A stretch of 64,000 nucleotides of DNA from contig NZ_BCVI01000025.1 in NCBI RefSeq assembly GCF_001591665.1, positions 24,760 to 88,759 of the forward strand, in the 5' to 3' direction. The position numbers and the translations under genes are program-made. The notes under the pieces were generated by a model. It was not told the origin of the DNA and did no database searches. It saw only the letters and a list, made by a program, of their open reading frames with translations. Numbering within the stretch: position 1 is the stretch's first letter; each line of letters begins with the position of its first letter. Shown here piece by piece: positions 7,738 to 17,500 of the stretch. This DNA is from Neobacillus soli NBRC 102451 (GTDB lineage Bacteria > Bacillota > Bacilli > Bacillales > Cytobacillaceae).

Positions 7738-8933
7738 TGACGGATAAAAAGATTATTCGAAAAGTAAAAAATAAAGAAAATCCTTACGTTATGTTAAATA
7801 AAGGCTTTATAAATGATGAAAGATTATCTTGGAAGGCAACTGCGATTCTTGTCTATATATTATCCAAACCCGATGATTGGAAAGTGTATCAAAGTGATTT
7901 GGTAAAAAGAAAGACAGATGGAGAAAGTGCGATTACATCGGGAATGGATGAATTAAAACTATACGGTTATATTCAAATTCAACCGGTAAAAAATGAGGAA
8001 GGTAAAATTGAACACTGGGAAACACTTGTTTATGAATCGCCAAATGAAAATCCATATTATTCTATTGAATTTTATGAAGAGCAATTAAAAAAGATTGAAA
8101 ATAAGAAAGCTAAAAAGAGAAGAAACACTCAGAAAAAAATGAAACCAGAAGTGGAAAATCCAGATGTGGAATTTCCAGATGTGGAAAAGTCACAAAGTGG
8201 AATATCAATGACTACTAATAATGATTTATTACAAATAAATGATTTAACTAATATAAAAGATATAAGTATCGACATTGATTTAAATGAAATTCCTGAAAAC
8301 AAAAAAAATGATGAAGCGGCAACTTCATCAAATTCAAACCCGTTACTAAATTATCATAATTCTATTATAGCAAATGATTCTCGAACTTCAACAAAAAACG
8401 CTGAGAATGCGAAGCATTCTCCATCTTTAAAAGAGAAAAACAATATAACTGATCACCAGGCTATGATTAACGAAATTATTATTAAAGCAAATAATTTTGG
8501 AGCAACAGCAAAAGGTATCACTTATTCATTAACTCCAAAAACAATGCAGCTTCTTCAAAGTAATAATAGTTTAACAGAATTCTTATATAAGATTTCGGTA
8601 TTAAACGAGTGGAACGGTAAAGCTGGTTCAGGACATAATTTTGCAAAACCATTGCTTATTTATCTCAATAAAACAAATCGCATTCCGACGAAAGAAGAAT
8701 TATGTCTTATCGATAATTTAGTTGGGGAATATATGCCAGTGTATGTTGCAAAAGGAATCAATAAGTTAAATATGTTTCAAAGCTTATTAGATTGGAGAAA
8801 ATTACTAATAGAGCACATTAGTGAAATTAAACAGCAGGCTGAATCAAAAAGACCGACAGGAACAAAAACCTATTATGTGGACAAGCCAAAACAAATTCCA
8901 AAATCAAATGTCGGCGGATTTGACGACTTTTAA
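7737..8933 (+). CDS. winged-helix replication protein (plasmid/phage DnaD-like)
   Basis: A 398-residue protein. Residues 15-110 (MLNKGFINDERLSWKATAIL, then a helical stretch and the strand pair YGYIQIQPV) form the winged-helix domain common to plasmid and prophage replication proteins. Residues about 115-225 are low-complexity Lys/Asn/Glu linker. The C-terminal part (YKISVLNEWNGKAGSGHNFA and following) is helical, as in DnaD-type loaders. The ATG at 7737 was chosen over TTG 7734 because of GGGAGAGG seven bases upstream. The DnaC-like and DnaB-like genes that follow support a role in replication initiation at an origin in or near this gene. Confidence 0.65.
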   Translation: MTDKKIIRKVKNKENPYVMLNKGFINDERLSWKATAILVYILSKPDDWKVYQSDLVKRKTDGESAITSGMDELKLYGYIQIQPVKNEEGKIEHWETLVYESPNENPYYSIEFYEEQLKKIENKKAKKRRNTQKKMKPEVENPDVEFPDVEKSQSGISMTTNNDLLQINDLTNIKDISIDIDLNEIPENKKNDEAATSSNSNPLLNYHNSIIANDSRTSTKNAENAKHSPSLKEKNNITDHQAMINEIIIKANNFGATAKGITYSLTPKTMQLLQSNNSLTEFLYKISVLNEWNGKAGSGHNFAKPLLIYLNKTNRIPTKEELCLIDNLVGEYMPVYVAKGINKLNMFQSLLDWRKLLIEHISEIKQQAESKRPTGTKTYYVDKPKQIPKSNVGGFDDF

Positions 8934-8945
8934 GGGGGATAAAAC

Positions 8946-9764
8946 GTGTGCAAATATAATGAACATTGCTCAGGTGGGGCAATTGAAATAAACGGTATTT
9001 TTATGGGTCGCTGTGAATGTAAGCACCAGGAGTTCATGGAGTTCTTCTATGAGTGGAGTGGTGCAAAAAACGAACATAAACGGCTCAAAAATCAATTAGA
9101 AACATACAACATTGATTTTTATACTAATTCATTAAAATATGAGAAAGAAACGGTCAATTATTTAAAAGAGATGGAATTCATCATCGAAAATAAAGAAAAA
9201 TTTATAAATGATGGTGTCAGGATTATTTTAAAAGGCATTCCTGAATCCGGTAAAACACAATGGGCTACAACTGTTGCTTGGGAGATTCTTGGCACGATGG
9301 ATCTGACACCAGTTGAAATGAAGTATGATAGATTCCTTTTCATTTCTATAAAGGATTTGGTTTACAACCAGAAGAAAAATTTATACAACCAGTCCTATAT
9401 GGAAGAAATATCAGAAAAAGTGGCACTTTCAAAAGTTCTTCTCATTGATGATATGTGAGAGGAACTTGATATTCCGAATAATAGCAGAACCGGTGAAGAG
9501 GACAAGCGTAAATCAGAAATTAGAAATTTCCTACGAACACTGCTGGATGAATTCAATGGGCTTCTCATTATTACAACAAACCTTGGTAAAAACAATCCAA
9601 TCGAAAATGTATATAAAGAATTGGACCCACGCCTTCATTCAAGACTTTTCGGAAACAGCGGAGAAGGCAAAAATATTTTAACGTATGGATTTAAAAAAAG
9701 AGATGGTTTTCGTGAAAATAAAGAATCAGAAATCGTAAATCGGCTTAAAAACCGGTTTCAATAA
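8946..9764 (+). pseudogene. DnaC-like helicase loader AAA+ ATPase, interrupted by one in-frame stop
   Basis: This gene loads replicative helicase in the DnaC/IstB family. The frame starts at GTG 8946 after AAGGGGGAT. It shows a CKHQEFMEFF Cys-containing start, Walker A GIPESGKT (about residues 97-104) and Walker B KVLLIDDM (about 163-170). Directly after the Walker B a TGA (9456-9458) interrupts. The same frame then continues without another stop to 9764 with the expected family sequence: LLIITTNLG (sensor region), LDPRLHSRLF (arginine-finger type) and a final KNRFQ. A single base change would restore about 272 residues. It may be a recent nonsense mutation, a sequencing error or, less likely, a recoded stop. 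Confidence 0.75.
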
Positions 9765-9776
9765 GGGGCGATAATA

Positions 9777-10841
9777 ATGAGCGATGAAATAAAAAAAATT
9801 AAAGAAAAACATGGTTTAAAATCTGCTGAAGAAATATGGGGAGAGCTAAAACAAGAAAGTATCGAAACATCAGGAAGAATTCCATCGTTTATGAATGGAA
9901 TGATGTTAAATGGTAAAATACTAGACTTTGATACTGATATTTTAAATGGCGGGTACTTTCGTTCAGTTTCACACGTTGTTAGTGCATTCCCGGGCAGTGG
10001 TAAAACAACCTTTTGTACACAACAGAGTGCACTTCAAGGATTTAATCATTATCGGGTACTTTATTTAACACTCGAACAATCAGAGTTTGAAATCATTGAA
10101 AAAATGCTTGGGACACTCGGTGGTAAATCCTATTCGGAATTTGAAAACATCAAATATCAAAATCCGGATGATTTCGAAAAACAAAAAGCAGAAGCACAGC
10201 GTTTATTAAAAGCGTATTTTGGTGGACGAGTTGATGTGAAATCAGGCATTTATCATGTGAATCAAATTCTGACATTTCTTGAAGAAGTCGTTAAGGAACA
10301 GATTTATGACATCATCTATATAGATAATATACAGAATGTTCGGTCAAATCCAAAAGCAAAAGAAACCAAATCAGAGCAGCTCATGCGCCTTACCAATCTT
10401 ACAAAGGATATTTTAGCAAAATACCGGACAACAGCACTCATTTGGTTATCGCAGCTCTCCAATGATTCCGGTTATAAAAATCCAAAAAACGCAAAGCCAA
10501 AATGGTGTACGGACATCAACGATGATTGTTCTACCTTCATCACTCTACATACAAAACATGAAGGCGGAGCAGAAGGTAAAGGAAAAAATGAGAAAAAACA
10601 CGAGCCGGAAGACATCGACAAAACGTATATTGATGTTTCAAAAAATAGAAAAGGTACAAAAGGTTTTACTTTTGAAAATGGGGCATTCCGATACGATAAG
10701 GAAAAAGAAAGAATTGGCTCTTTTGCCCTTCCATCTCTTGAAGAACAAGAAAGGAGAAAATTTGGTGCAGTAATGGACAAGCCAGTGGTAGAGAGCGGAG
10801 AAACGACACTTGATGAATTATTTAGCGGTTTTCAAATGTAA
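9777..10841 (+). CDS. DnaB/RecA-fold replicative helicase-like ATPase
   Basis: A 354-residue P-loop ATPase. Residues 60-85 contain SHVVSAFPGSGKTTFCTQQS (Walker A GSGKT). YDIIYIDNIQNV near residue 180 is the Walker B. TALIWLSQLSNDSG near 222 matches the DnaB helicase motif H3 (glutamine-rich 'SQLN' sensor). There is no long N-terminal DnaB primase-binding domain, so it resembles short phage/plasmid DnaB-like proteins. It follows the loader gene by 12 bases with its own GGGGCG site. It probably unwinds the element's origin together with the loader. Confidence 0.7.
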   Translation: MSDEIKKIKEKHGLKSAEEIWGELKQESIETSGRIPSFMNGMMLNGKILDFDTDILNGGYFRSVSHVVSAFPGSGKTTFCTQQSALQGFNHYRVLYLTLEQSEFEIIEKMLGTLGGKSYSEFENIKYQNPDDFEKQKAEAQRLLKAYFGGRVDVKSGIYHVNQILTFLEEVVKEQIYDIIYIDNIQNVRSNPKAKETKSEQLMRLTNLTKDILAKYRTTALIWLSQLSNDSGYKNPKNAKPKWCTDINDDCSTFITLHTKHEGGAEGKGKNEKKHEPEDIDKTYIDVSKNRKGTKGFTFENGAFRYDKEKERIGSFALPSLEEQERRKFGAVMDKPVVESGETTLDELFSGFQM

Positions 10842-10927
10842 AAAAATTGCTGGACAAATTTAACTCTCCAGATACAACGAATGGAACAGAAATAAAATTT
10901 TTCTAAAAAAATAAGGGGGAATTTAAA

Positions 10928-11569
10928 ATGAGTAACGAACAAAAAAATTATTATGAAAAATTAGCGGACATTAACGTAAACGACCATATTGAGAAAAAAG
11001 GGAAATTCAGCTATTTATCTTGGGCATGGGCAGTAGATACATTGAAAAAAAATCATCCAGACGCAACATGGGAAGTCATTCGGCATAATGGAATGCCTTA
11101 CATTAAGACAGAAGTTGGATATTTTGTTGAAGTTGCTGTAACCGTAAGTGGGATTACACACTCACAAATTCACCCGGTATTAAACAATTTCAACAAGCCA
11201 ATTGATAATCCAACATCATTTGATATTAACACAAGTATCCAGCGCTGTTTAGTAAAAGCAATTGCACTTCATGGTCTTGGTCTTTACATATTTGCAGGAG
11301 AGGATTTACCAAATAGTGATGAATCATCAACTTCACTACAACTACTACAACAAAAAAGCGCACCGGCTGCAACTAGTACACAAAAAGCAAATAAAAACCA
11401 AGTTGGAAAACTATATGTCGTAATTAAGGAGTTTGCTAAAAAAAAGGGTCAGGATCCAAAAGTGGTGGAAGCTGGTCTTAAAAAACAGTGCAATGTAAAC
11501 AGCTTTGAAGAATTAGAACAATCAAAAGTATCATCGCTTATTGATTATTTTACAAAACAAGCAGGGTAA
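10928..11569 (+). CDS. Sak/DUF1071-type single-strand annealing protein
   Basis: A 213-residue protein. Residues 8-30 (EKLADINVNDHIEKKGKFSY then LSWAWAVDTL) and the region NTSIQRCLVKAIALHGLGLY match the DUF1071/Sak family of phage single-strand annealing proteins, a Rad52-like fold. The C-terminal 60 residues (after a Gln/Ser linker) are a KKKGQDPKVVEAGLKKQCNV helical segment that may contact single-strand-binding protein or DNA. It follows the helicase genes and AAGGGGG. No partner exonuclease gene is seen nearby, so recombination probably uses host nucleases. Confidence 0.78.
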   Translation: MSNEQKNYYEKLADINVNDHIEKKGKFSYLSWAWAVDTLKKNHPDATWEVIRHNGMPYIKTEVGYFVEVAVTVSGITHSQIHPVLNNFNKPIDNPTSFDINTSIQRCLVKAIALHGLGLYIFAGEDLPNSDESSTSLQLLQQKSAPAATSTQKANKNQVGKLYVVIKEFAKKKGQDPKVVEAGLKKQCNVNSFEELEQSKVSSLIDYFTKQAG

Positions 11570-11583
11570 TTCCTGCTTGTTTC
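11555..11583 (+). terminator. Rho-independent terminator after the replication/recombination module
   Basis: AAACAAGCAGG pairs exactly with CCTGCTTGTTT (11-bp stem, six-base loop). The left arm overlaps the last codons of the annealing gene. Confidence 0.7.
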
Positions 11584-11609
11584 AATAAAAATCTATGGAG
11601 GTTTAAAAA

Positions 11610-11897
11610 ATGGAAGTATTACAGTTTGCTTGGCACATTCTCAATACATACGAAATTTTGGAAGTAAGTAAAGGGAATTCAGAAGATGGGGAATTGATCT
11701 TGGTTATTGCAAACAATGGGGAATACTCGGTTGCAGTGGGAATCTTTACTGACAATAGAGAAATTGGTATAACAGAATTTATCGTTAATAACGATAATGT
11801 TTTTGAGACAAGAGTAGATAGAAGCGTTCATCCGGATGATATAAAAGCACTATCTGAACATAATAGAATCAGATTAAATTTTATCATGGAGGGTTAA
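11610..11897 (+). CDS. hypothetical protein
   Basis: A 95-residue acidic protein with beta-rich sequence (GELILVIANNGEYSVAVGIF). Its C-terminal HNRIRLNFIMEG recalls the GRIRMNFLFDK end of the 6565-7011 product. A TATGGAGG site precedes the start. It is followed three bases later by the next gene, so the two probably form one operon. No family or catalytic residue is recognised. Confidence 0.5.
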   Translation: MEVLQFAWHILNTYEILEVSKGNSEDGELILVIANNGEYSVAVGIFTDNREIGITEFIVNNDNVFETRVDRSVHPDDIKALSEHNRIRLNFIMEG

Positions 11898-11900
11898 AGA

Positions 11901-12137
11901 ATGAAAAAGAACCTATATTCAAATTTAATTGATATTGCATTTGGTGAAAATGATTTTATTGAAGGGAAAAGGGATTTAAACATATTCTTTGCTAAGGATA
12001 ATGATGTATTAGTTGATAACGGAAAATATTACATATTTTATAAAGATAGATGGTATGAAGCAGAAGAAAATTATAAATCTAATTATTTCGCAACAACCGA
12101 TAACAAAAGCTTTTCCAAACGTGAAATGTATGCATAA
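11901..12137 (+). CDS. hypothetical protein
   Basis: A 78-residue acidic, aromatic-rich protein (DNGKYYIFYKDRWYEAEENY near residues 40-59). The gene starts three bases after the previous stop. Its ribosome site (GGAGGG) lies inside the end of that gene, so the pair is probably co-translated. The function is unknown. Confidence 0.5.
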   Translation: MKKNLYSNLIDIAFGENDFIEGKRDLNIFFAKDNDVLVDNGKYYIFYKDRWYEAEENYKSNYFATTDNKSFSKREMYA

Positions 12138-12176
12138 TACAACCACTGGAGGGTCAAGATTGATTCTTGTGAAATC

Positions 12177-12502
12177 AAGCATTCTCATTTGTCCAGAAAC
12201 ACGTTGAAGTATTTCGGTGATTCCAGAAGCTTGCAGCAATTTGATTAATGTTGCTGATTTGTTCCCGGTAAACAGTAATTGCGTCGGAAATTTGACTTAG
12301 TGGACTGATCATCTGAAGAGAAACGCTGCTCATCATAGCCCCGATGGATTGACTAATTTCTTGCTGCCGTAAAATTGCATTTTTTAATTCTGAGTTATTG
12401 ATAAGTTGTAACTAAAAACTTCAAACACTTTCGCCGATTGATTGCAATTCTTTTCTTGTTTCGTCATTTAAATAGTATTGCGCCAACGATTCTCACCTCT
12501 CA
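12177..12502 (-). pseudogene. decayed helical gene remnant
   Basis: On the minus strand two frames give protein-like pieces. One near 12443-12502 includes YYLNDETRKELQSIGESV and ends in a stop. The other (12177-12395) includes NAILRQQEISQSIGAMMSSV, with heptad spacing. They look like parts of one coiled-coil protein split by stops and frame changes. The family is not recognised. A 35-codon plus-strand frame follows at 12520. Confidence 0.4.
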
Positions 12503-12519
12503 TCCCAAGTAATACGGAT

Positions 12520-12627
12520 ATGAGCAAGGCGGTAATAGTTACAAGAGACGGTTTTGTTGTAATTTCAGCAATCGCACCCGATACGCTACAAAAGAGATTT
12601 AATGAGTTTTACAATCAACATAATTGA
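12520..12627 (+). CDS. possible 35-residue peptide
   Basis: The frame MSKAVIVTRDGFVVISAIAP ends in a helical TLQKRFNEFYNQHN. It has no clear ribosome site but is followed 10 bases later by a GCGCC-AAAA-CGGCGC hairpin. It could be a gene remnant. Low support. Confidence 0.25.
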   Translation: MSKAVIVTRDGFVVISAIAPDTLQKRFNEFYNQHN

Positions 12628-12637
12628 TTATGTTCAA

Positions 12638-12657
12638 GCGCCAAAACGGCGCTCTTT
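12638..12657 (+). terminator. short hairpin terminator
   Basis: GCGCC and GGCGC flank a short A-rich loop, followed by TCTTT. It lies between the small plus-strand frame and the convergent minus-strand gene. Confidence 0.5.
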
Positions 12658-12821
12658 CAACCGGCTTTTTCTCGGGTGCATGACTTTATAATGCTTAAAA
12701 TATCTTGGTAGGCGAAAATGCAGCCCTTTCGAAAACCGTTTTCTGTACCATTCTCGTAGTGATGAATTCGGTTTGAAATATAATCTTCTAATAAATTAAT
12801 TACCAAACTATTTTTTGACAT
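12657..12821 (-). CDS. small hypothetical protein
   Basis: A 54-residue protein, MSKNSLVINLLEDYISNRIH and a basic C-terminal half. A strong AGGAGG lies seven bases upstream of the ATG at 12821. The amphipathic N-terminal helix resembles short prophage/plasmid proteins of the kind found beside partition genes, but I cannot name it. Confidence 0.55.
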   Translation of the reverse strand: MSKNSLVINLLEDYISNRIHHYENGTENGFRKGCIFAYQDILSIIKSCTREKAG

Positions 12822-12991
12822 CTTTCCATCCTCCTAAATACTACTTTATGATCAAGGAAGGCAGTTTATTACAAAAAGTTTGAATGAATTAGAATGTAAG
12901 AGGGCAATTTGGAATGATATTATTAGCAGAGTCTTTATTAATTAATAATTTACAAACTATTATAAAATAATTAATAAAAAGTTTAATAATT

Positions 12992-13004
12992 ATTTATAAA
13001 CTAT
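12992..13004. repeat. 13-bp inverted-copy motif flanking the partition operon (right copy)
   Basis: ATTTATAAACTAT here is the exact reverse complement of ATAGTTTATAAAT at 14153-14165. The two copies bracket the ParA/ribbon-helix-helix operon: one downstream of its last gene and one upstream of parA. They are candidate operator or centromere half-sites. Confidence 0.4.
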
Positions 13005-13007
13005 GTA

Positions 13008-13307
13008 CTAAATCTTTCCTAATTCTTTAAAATATTTCCGAAGAACCTGGCGGACAAGCTGTGATTTTGGAATCATTTCTTCATTACAATATTGATTAAG
13101 CACATCAAGGATTCCTAAATCCAAATTAAATGTTTCTAATTTCGTTTCCATTTTCTTTTTGGGTCCTCTTGCCTTTTTTTCTTCTGTTTTAAGGCGTTCA
13201 AGGACACTCCTTCTTTTTGAAACGATATTATTTTGGTTTTCCTCTATTACATTTTTTATTTCTTTATCTAATGCGTCTAAATCATCAAATTTACCCAACT
13301 GTTTCAT
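13008..13307 (-). CDS. ribbon-helix-helix ParB-like partition partner
   Basis: A 99-residue protein. The N-terminal half is a charged coiled segment (residues 10-55). The C-terminal half (ILDVLNQYCNEEMIPKSQLV then RQVLRKYFKEL) fits a ribbon-helix-helix DNA-binding fold like the ParG/Omega/CopG partners of small ParA ATPases. It is the second gene of a two-gene operon, 10 bases after parA. It likely binds centromere repeats and represses the operon; that is inferred from family and position. Confidence 0.62.
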   Translation of the reverse strand: MKQLGKFDDLDALDKEIKNVIEENQNNIVSKRRSVLERLKTEEKKARGPKKKMETKLETFNLDLGILDVLNQYCNEEMIPKSQLVRQVLRKYFKELGKI

Positions 13308-13317
13308 CTCCTTTTTT

Positions 13318-14115
13318 TTAGTGTAATTGGTCCAATTTCGCGATCAATTCTTCTGTGACCCTTTTGAAATCATTCATTGTCTCCTTCGCGTATTTATTAT
13401 CCATTTCGGATAAAAGCTTTCCTTCATTTAAAGAAGTTGAAACAACGTCCGAGAAGCGAATAGGGGAAAAAAAGTTACTTTCTTCGAACCCACTTAAAAT
13501 GAATTCTTGTTTTATTTCATTGAGTTGCCGAATAATTTTCCCGTTTCTTGTGGACACTTTATTCGGCACAATTGCATAATCAACATGGAAATCTTCTTTG
13601 AATTCTTCTACAATTTCAGCACTTCTTTTTGCTGCTTCTTTTGAGTCAACATGTATTTCCATAGGAATTAAACAAAAATCACTTGCAGCGATTGCGTAAC
13701 CAACTATGTCGGAATTCTCAGATGGGTGGGTGTCAAATAATACAAAATCAAACTTGTTTTTCAGCACTTTTGTTTTTGAAGCAATACAATTTAATCGTTT
13801 CGCCGGTGAAATGTTTTTCACCGCCCACTTTTCGAAATCATCTATTGTTTCATTCGAAGGTATGTAATATATTTCTGTCTCGTTAAATTGGTGAAGCACT
13901 TCACTTGGCTGTGCTGTACCTGTTAAATAATCAAATGCCGTCTTTTGAAATGAATTTCTGTTTTGTAAGAATCCGGTAGCTATTGAACTGTTTTGACACA
14001 AATCGATGATACATGTACTAAAACCCAAATTATTTAATGACATAGCTAAGTAACGTGTGAGTGTTGATTTACCTACACCGCCTTTGGTTGATAATATCGT
14101 AATGGATTTACCCAT
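13318..14115 (-). CDS. parA: ParA-family partition ATPase
   Basis: A 265-residue ATPase for plasmid segregation. It begins MGKSITILSTKGGVGKSTLT, with the deviant Walker A KGGVGKST at residues 11-18. DFVLFDTHPSENSD (about residues 118-131) is the Walker B. CLIPMEIHVDSKEAAKRSAE follows as in ParA/Soj. There is no N-terminal regulatory extension, so it is the small (type Ib) class that works with ribbon-helix-helix partners. An AGGAGG site precedes it. Presence in an integrated element suggests it is, or was, also maintained as a free plasmid. Confidence 0.82.
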   Translation of the reverse strand: MGKSITILSTKGGVGKSTLTRYLAMSLNNLGFSTCIIDLCQNSSIATGFLQNRNSFQKTAFDYLTGTAQPSEVLHQFNETEIYYIPSNETIDDFEKWAVKNISPAKRLNCIASKTKVLKNKFDFVLFDTHPSENSDIVGYAIAASDFCLIPMEIHVDSKEAAKRSAEIVEEFKEDFHVDYAIVPNKVSTRNGKIIRQLNEIKQEFILSGFEESNFFSPIRFSDVVSTSLNEGKLLSEMDNKYAKETMNDFKRVTEELIAKLDQLH

Positions 14116-14152
14116 TTTAATTACCTCCTAAAAGTTATTAAATTTATTATAA

Positions 14153-14165
14153 ATAGTTTATAAAT
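14153..14165. repeat. 13-bp inverted-copy motif flanking the partition operon (left copy)
   Basis: ATAGTTTATAAAT lies 38 bases upstream of parA and is the exact inverted copy of 12992-13004. The distance places it near the promoter, as expected for an operator bound by the ribbon-helix-helix partner. Confidence 0.4.
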
Positions 14166-14200
14166 CATTTTTATCGTAATTTTGCAAAATCCTTTAATTA

Positions 14201-14235
14201 CAAAAAAAAATGCTCGTTGAACGAGAGCATTCTGT
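14201..14235. terminator. hairpin between divergent parA and the Avs-like gene
   Basis: AATGCTC pairs with GAGCATT around a short CTCGT/ACGAG helix; a run of nine A lies on the left side. It could terminate minus-strand transcripts. The rest of 14236-14590 is AT-rich with no gene. Confidence 0.45.
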
Positions 14236-14590
14236 TTCATTGCACAATTTGAATTTATGTACTATTTGCGTATTTAGCTTTTTTAAAATTCATAAAAGCT
14301 ACTGCCATCAACAGCATTTTTTAATTACCAAATACAATTTTTAAGTGATTCTTATATTAAATAGAAAAAAACATATATTCTAATAAAAACGCCTCTAAAA
14401 ATTTTACATAGGTGGTATGATTCTCAATAAGGGCTATGGTTTTTTATGGTAAAATTAAATAGCAAGAATCTTTATATTTAGTGACGATACGGCGGGTTTT
14501 TTGTGAAAATTATGGAGTATGACTATATTGGCATTATTAAAAAAATTAAATTCCTTTGTTTCAATGTCCAAAGGAAATGAGGTAAAAGAT

Positions 14591-17500
14591 ATGGATTCCT
14601 TTAAGACAGTGCGTGATCGAGATGCTTGGGCGACTATACGCGGCTATGTTTATCAAGTGGATTTAACAATTGATCGATGGATTGATTTAAAAGATAACGA
14701 CCTTCTTGAATTAGAGCGCGGTGAGGACGTTGATATTGTTTCGGAGGCGATTACAAGTACGGGTGCTCAGAGAAATAGGATTTTAGAACAAATTAAACAC
14801 CGGGATAAAAATATTACATTACGGTCATCTGAAGCAATTGAAGCGATGGTTTCCTTTTACGACCACTTACAGTATAATACGGGAAAAAAGCTGGTATTTC
14901 GTTTTATAACAAACGCAAAAATAAGTACGGAGAGACCGGCTCTATTTCATGATAAAGTAGCTGGAATTTCTGTTTGGGAAAAATTGCGGACTGGAACTGA
15001 AAAAGAGAATAAAATTACAGAAAGACTGAAAAATATTCGTGAATTTTTAAAGTTGACTTCTCGTCCGAGTGCGATTGGGGTTACTTTGTGGAATAACTGG
15101 ATAAAATTTATTAAAAAGTCGAATGATGAAGTATTAATGAAGTTTATAAAAAATTTCGAATGGAGCTCAAGTAATACACCTTTTCAAAGGCTTGAAGAAA
15201 AAATACAAAAAAAATTGGTGGATTTACATATTGTTACTAATCTGGAGGAAGGGGGTAAACTTTATCGGAAGTTATTCCTTCACGTTTTTAAGAAATTATC
15301 ACAACCGGGAATTAAAAAGCTTTCCAAGGAAGAACTATTTGCGCAAAAAGAAATGAATTTCATCGATAAAAACGATATTCAACTATTAAATAATCTTCAT
15401 GAAATATGGAAAATACTTGATTTAAGAGTACATGACCTTGAAAATAAAGTTCAATTCCATGTGGAACAGTTTTCCAAGTTTGATGATGAAATTGAAAAAT
15501 TAAAAACGGAGGTTGGATTTCAGGCTACGATTGATCGGTCTGTTCAACGACCGGAACTAAATGTTCCTATATTGGATAATGTAATACCTCGAAGTGAGTC
15601 TGTTAAGTTATTTGTTGAAAAGTTACAACAACATACTTGGTGTGCTATTTATGGAAACCTGGGTAGTGGAAAAACGAACTTAGCAATGCTTATTGCTAAT
15701 GAAGTAGAGGAATGTATAGCCTGGATTCGATTACGTGATTTAAACCCTAAGCAAGCTGCATTACGTATAGATGATATTCTCGTTGCTTTATCAGGTAAAA
15801 CTCCAAAGTCTGATTGGAACGATTGGTATAAAGATGTAAGTGCCACTCTTCCCAGAAACTCCCTGATAATTTTGGATGATGTTCCACGATTAAATGGAGC
15901 AAGTCCTTTAGATGAGCATTTAAAAATACTGGTAAGAGCTTTTCACGAAAAGGGATTAAAGGTTTTATCCACTAGCGCTTATCCTTTACCTATAACACTT
16001 ATCCAAGACGTTCCAAATGGGATTATTGGAAATCATGAGGTACCAAATTTTACAATAGACGAAATTAAGAATATGTTAATTTTATATGGTGCTCCTCAAA
16101 TTTTAGTAGATAACGAAAAGTTTATAGGTTTACTGATAGCTTTGACTGAAAGGCATCCTGTTCTCTTGACTGCAGCTACAAGATACTTACAGGAAAGACG
16201 GTGGAGCTTAGATAATGATAATCTGCAGGCACTCTTTCAAGGAGAGTATAGACAAGGGTTAAATGATTTAATTCAAAATGAGCTAATAAATAAATTGGAA
16301 GATGAAAGTACCAGAGAATTACTGTATCGGTTAACCTTAGTCAAAGGTTCCTTTAGTATGCACGAGGTACAAGAGATAAGTCAAATATCACCAATAATTG
16401 GTGCTCCGTTTGAAAAAATTAATAAGGCAAAGGGTTTATGGATTCAGAATGATACAGCGACAACTTATCTAGTATCACCACTCCTTTATACAATTGGTCC
16501 ATTAAATCTACAGGCAGAAACTAAGAAAAACACACATTTTATTTTGGGAAAAGGCATCATCCAAAAAAGATATATTCATCCAATTGAAGGTGCAAAAGCT
16601 ATACACCATTTTGTTTCTGCAGAAGCATATAAAGAAGCTGCGATGACTTTAATTTCTAGTCTCGATCAACTTGAGGTAAACAAAGCGTATTCTGATGAGT
16701 GGGGATTTAGTTTAATGTGGTACAGTGCACCCCTTCCTGAACAAATGGATTTACATTCTAAGATGCTCTTACGAACAAAACAGATAATGGTCTTAATAAA
16801 AATGGAAAAGGATGTAAACCATTTAATCAAAGAATTAGAAGAAATGATTGAACAAATAGGAAATACAGATTCAACGGCAAAGTTTATTTCCTTATATCTA
16901 GCCAATTATTATGTAGATAAAGATCCCCTAAAGGCAACAAAATTTTTAATAAAGGGATTAAGTGGGTTTTATCAACCAAATTCGCAATCAGAAAATGATC
17001 TTGGTGAATTAAGTGTGCACCCAGTTACAATTATCTGGATAGCAGGGGTTCTTTTAAAATCTTCTCACGATATTATCGACTGGTTGGAAATGATTAGCAG
17101 TATTCCTGGGAGACTATTGGAAGTCGCCTCCAAAAGTGAAATTGCTCCGGAATGTTGTATGAAAATTTGTGACCAAATATGGCTTGATGAATTAAACAAA
17201 GGTGAAAATGATCGGGAATGGAATCAGGTAATAAATGTACTGGAGAAGGTTAAACATGTTTCAAATGAATTAGGTTTAACACTATTATGGGCTTGTGCAG
17301 TAAGAGCCCAAATTATTGTTTTAGCTGAATACAAAGACGATTTAAAAGCTGCAACTTTATTAGCTGAGGAATCGATAAAATTTTATCCAAATGAACCAGT
17401 CGTTCGTTTTCTTATTCAAGGTATTTTGGGTAAACAATTTGTTTTTAAAAGTAGATACTCTGACGCAATTACAAACCTTACTGAAGCACTTAAATCCGAA

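Noticed and set aside
11886..11896. GGAGGGTTAAA as another operator copy
   Set aside because: Here the word sits at ribosome-site distance from the ATG at 11901, so its presence is explained by translation start.
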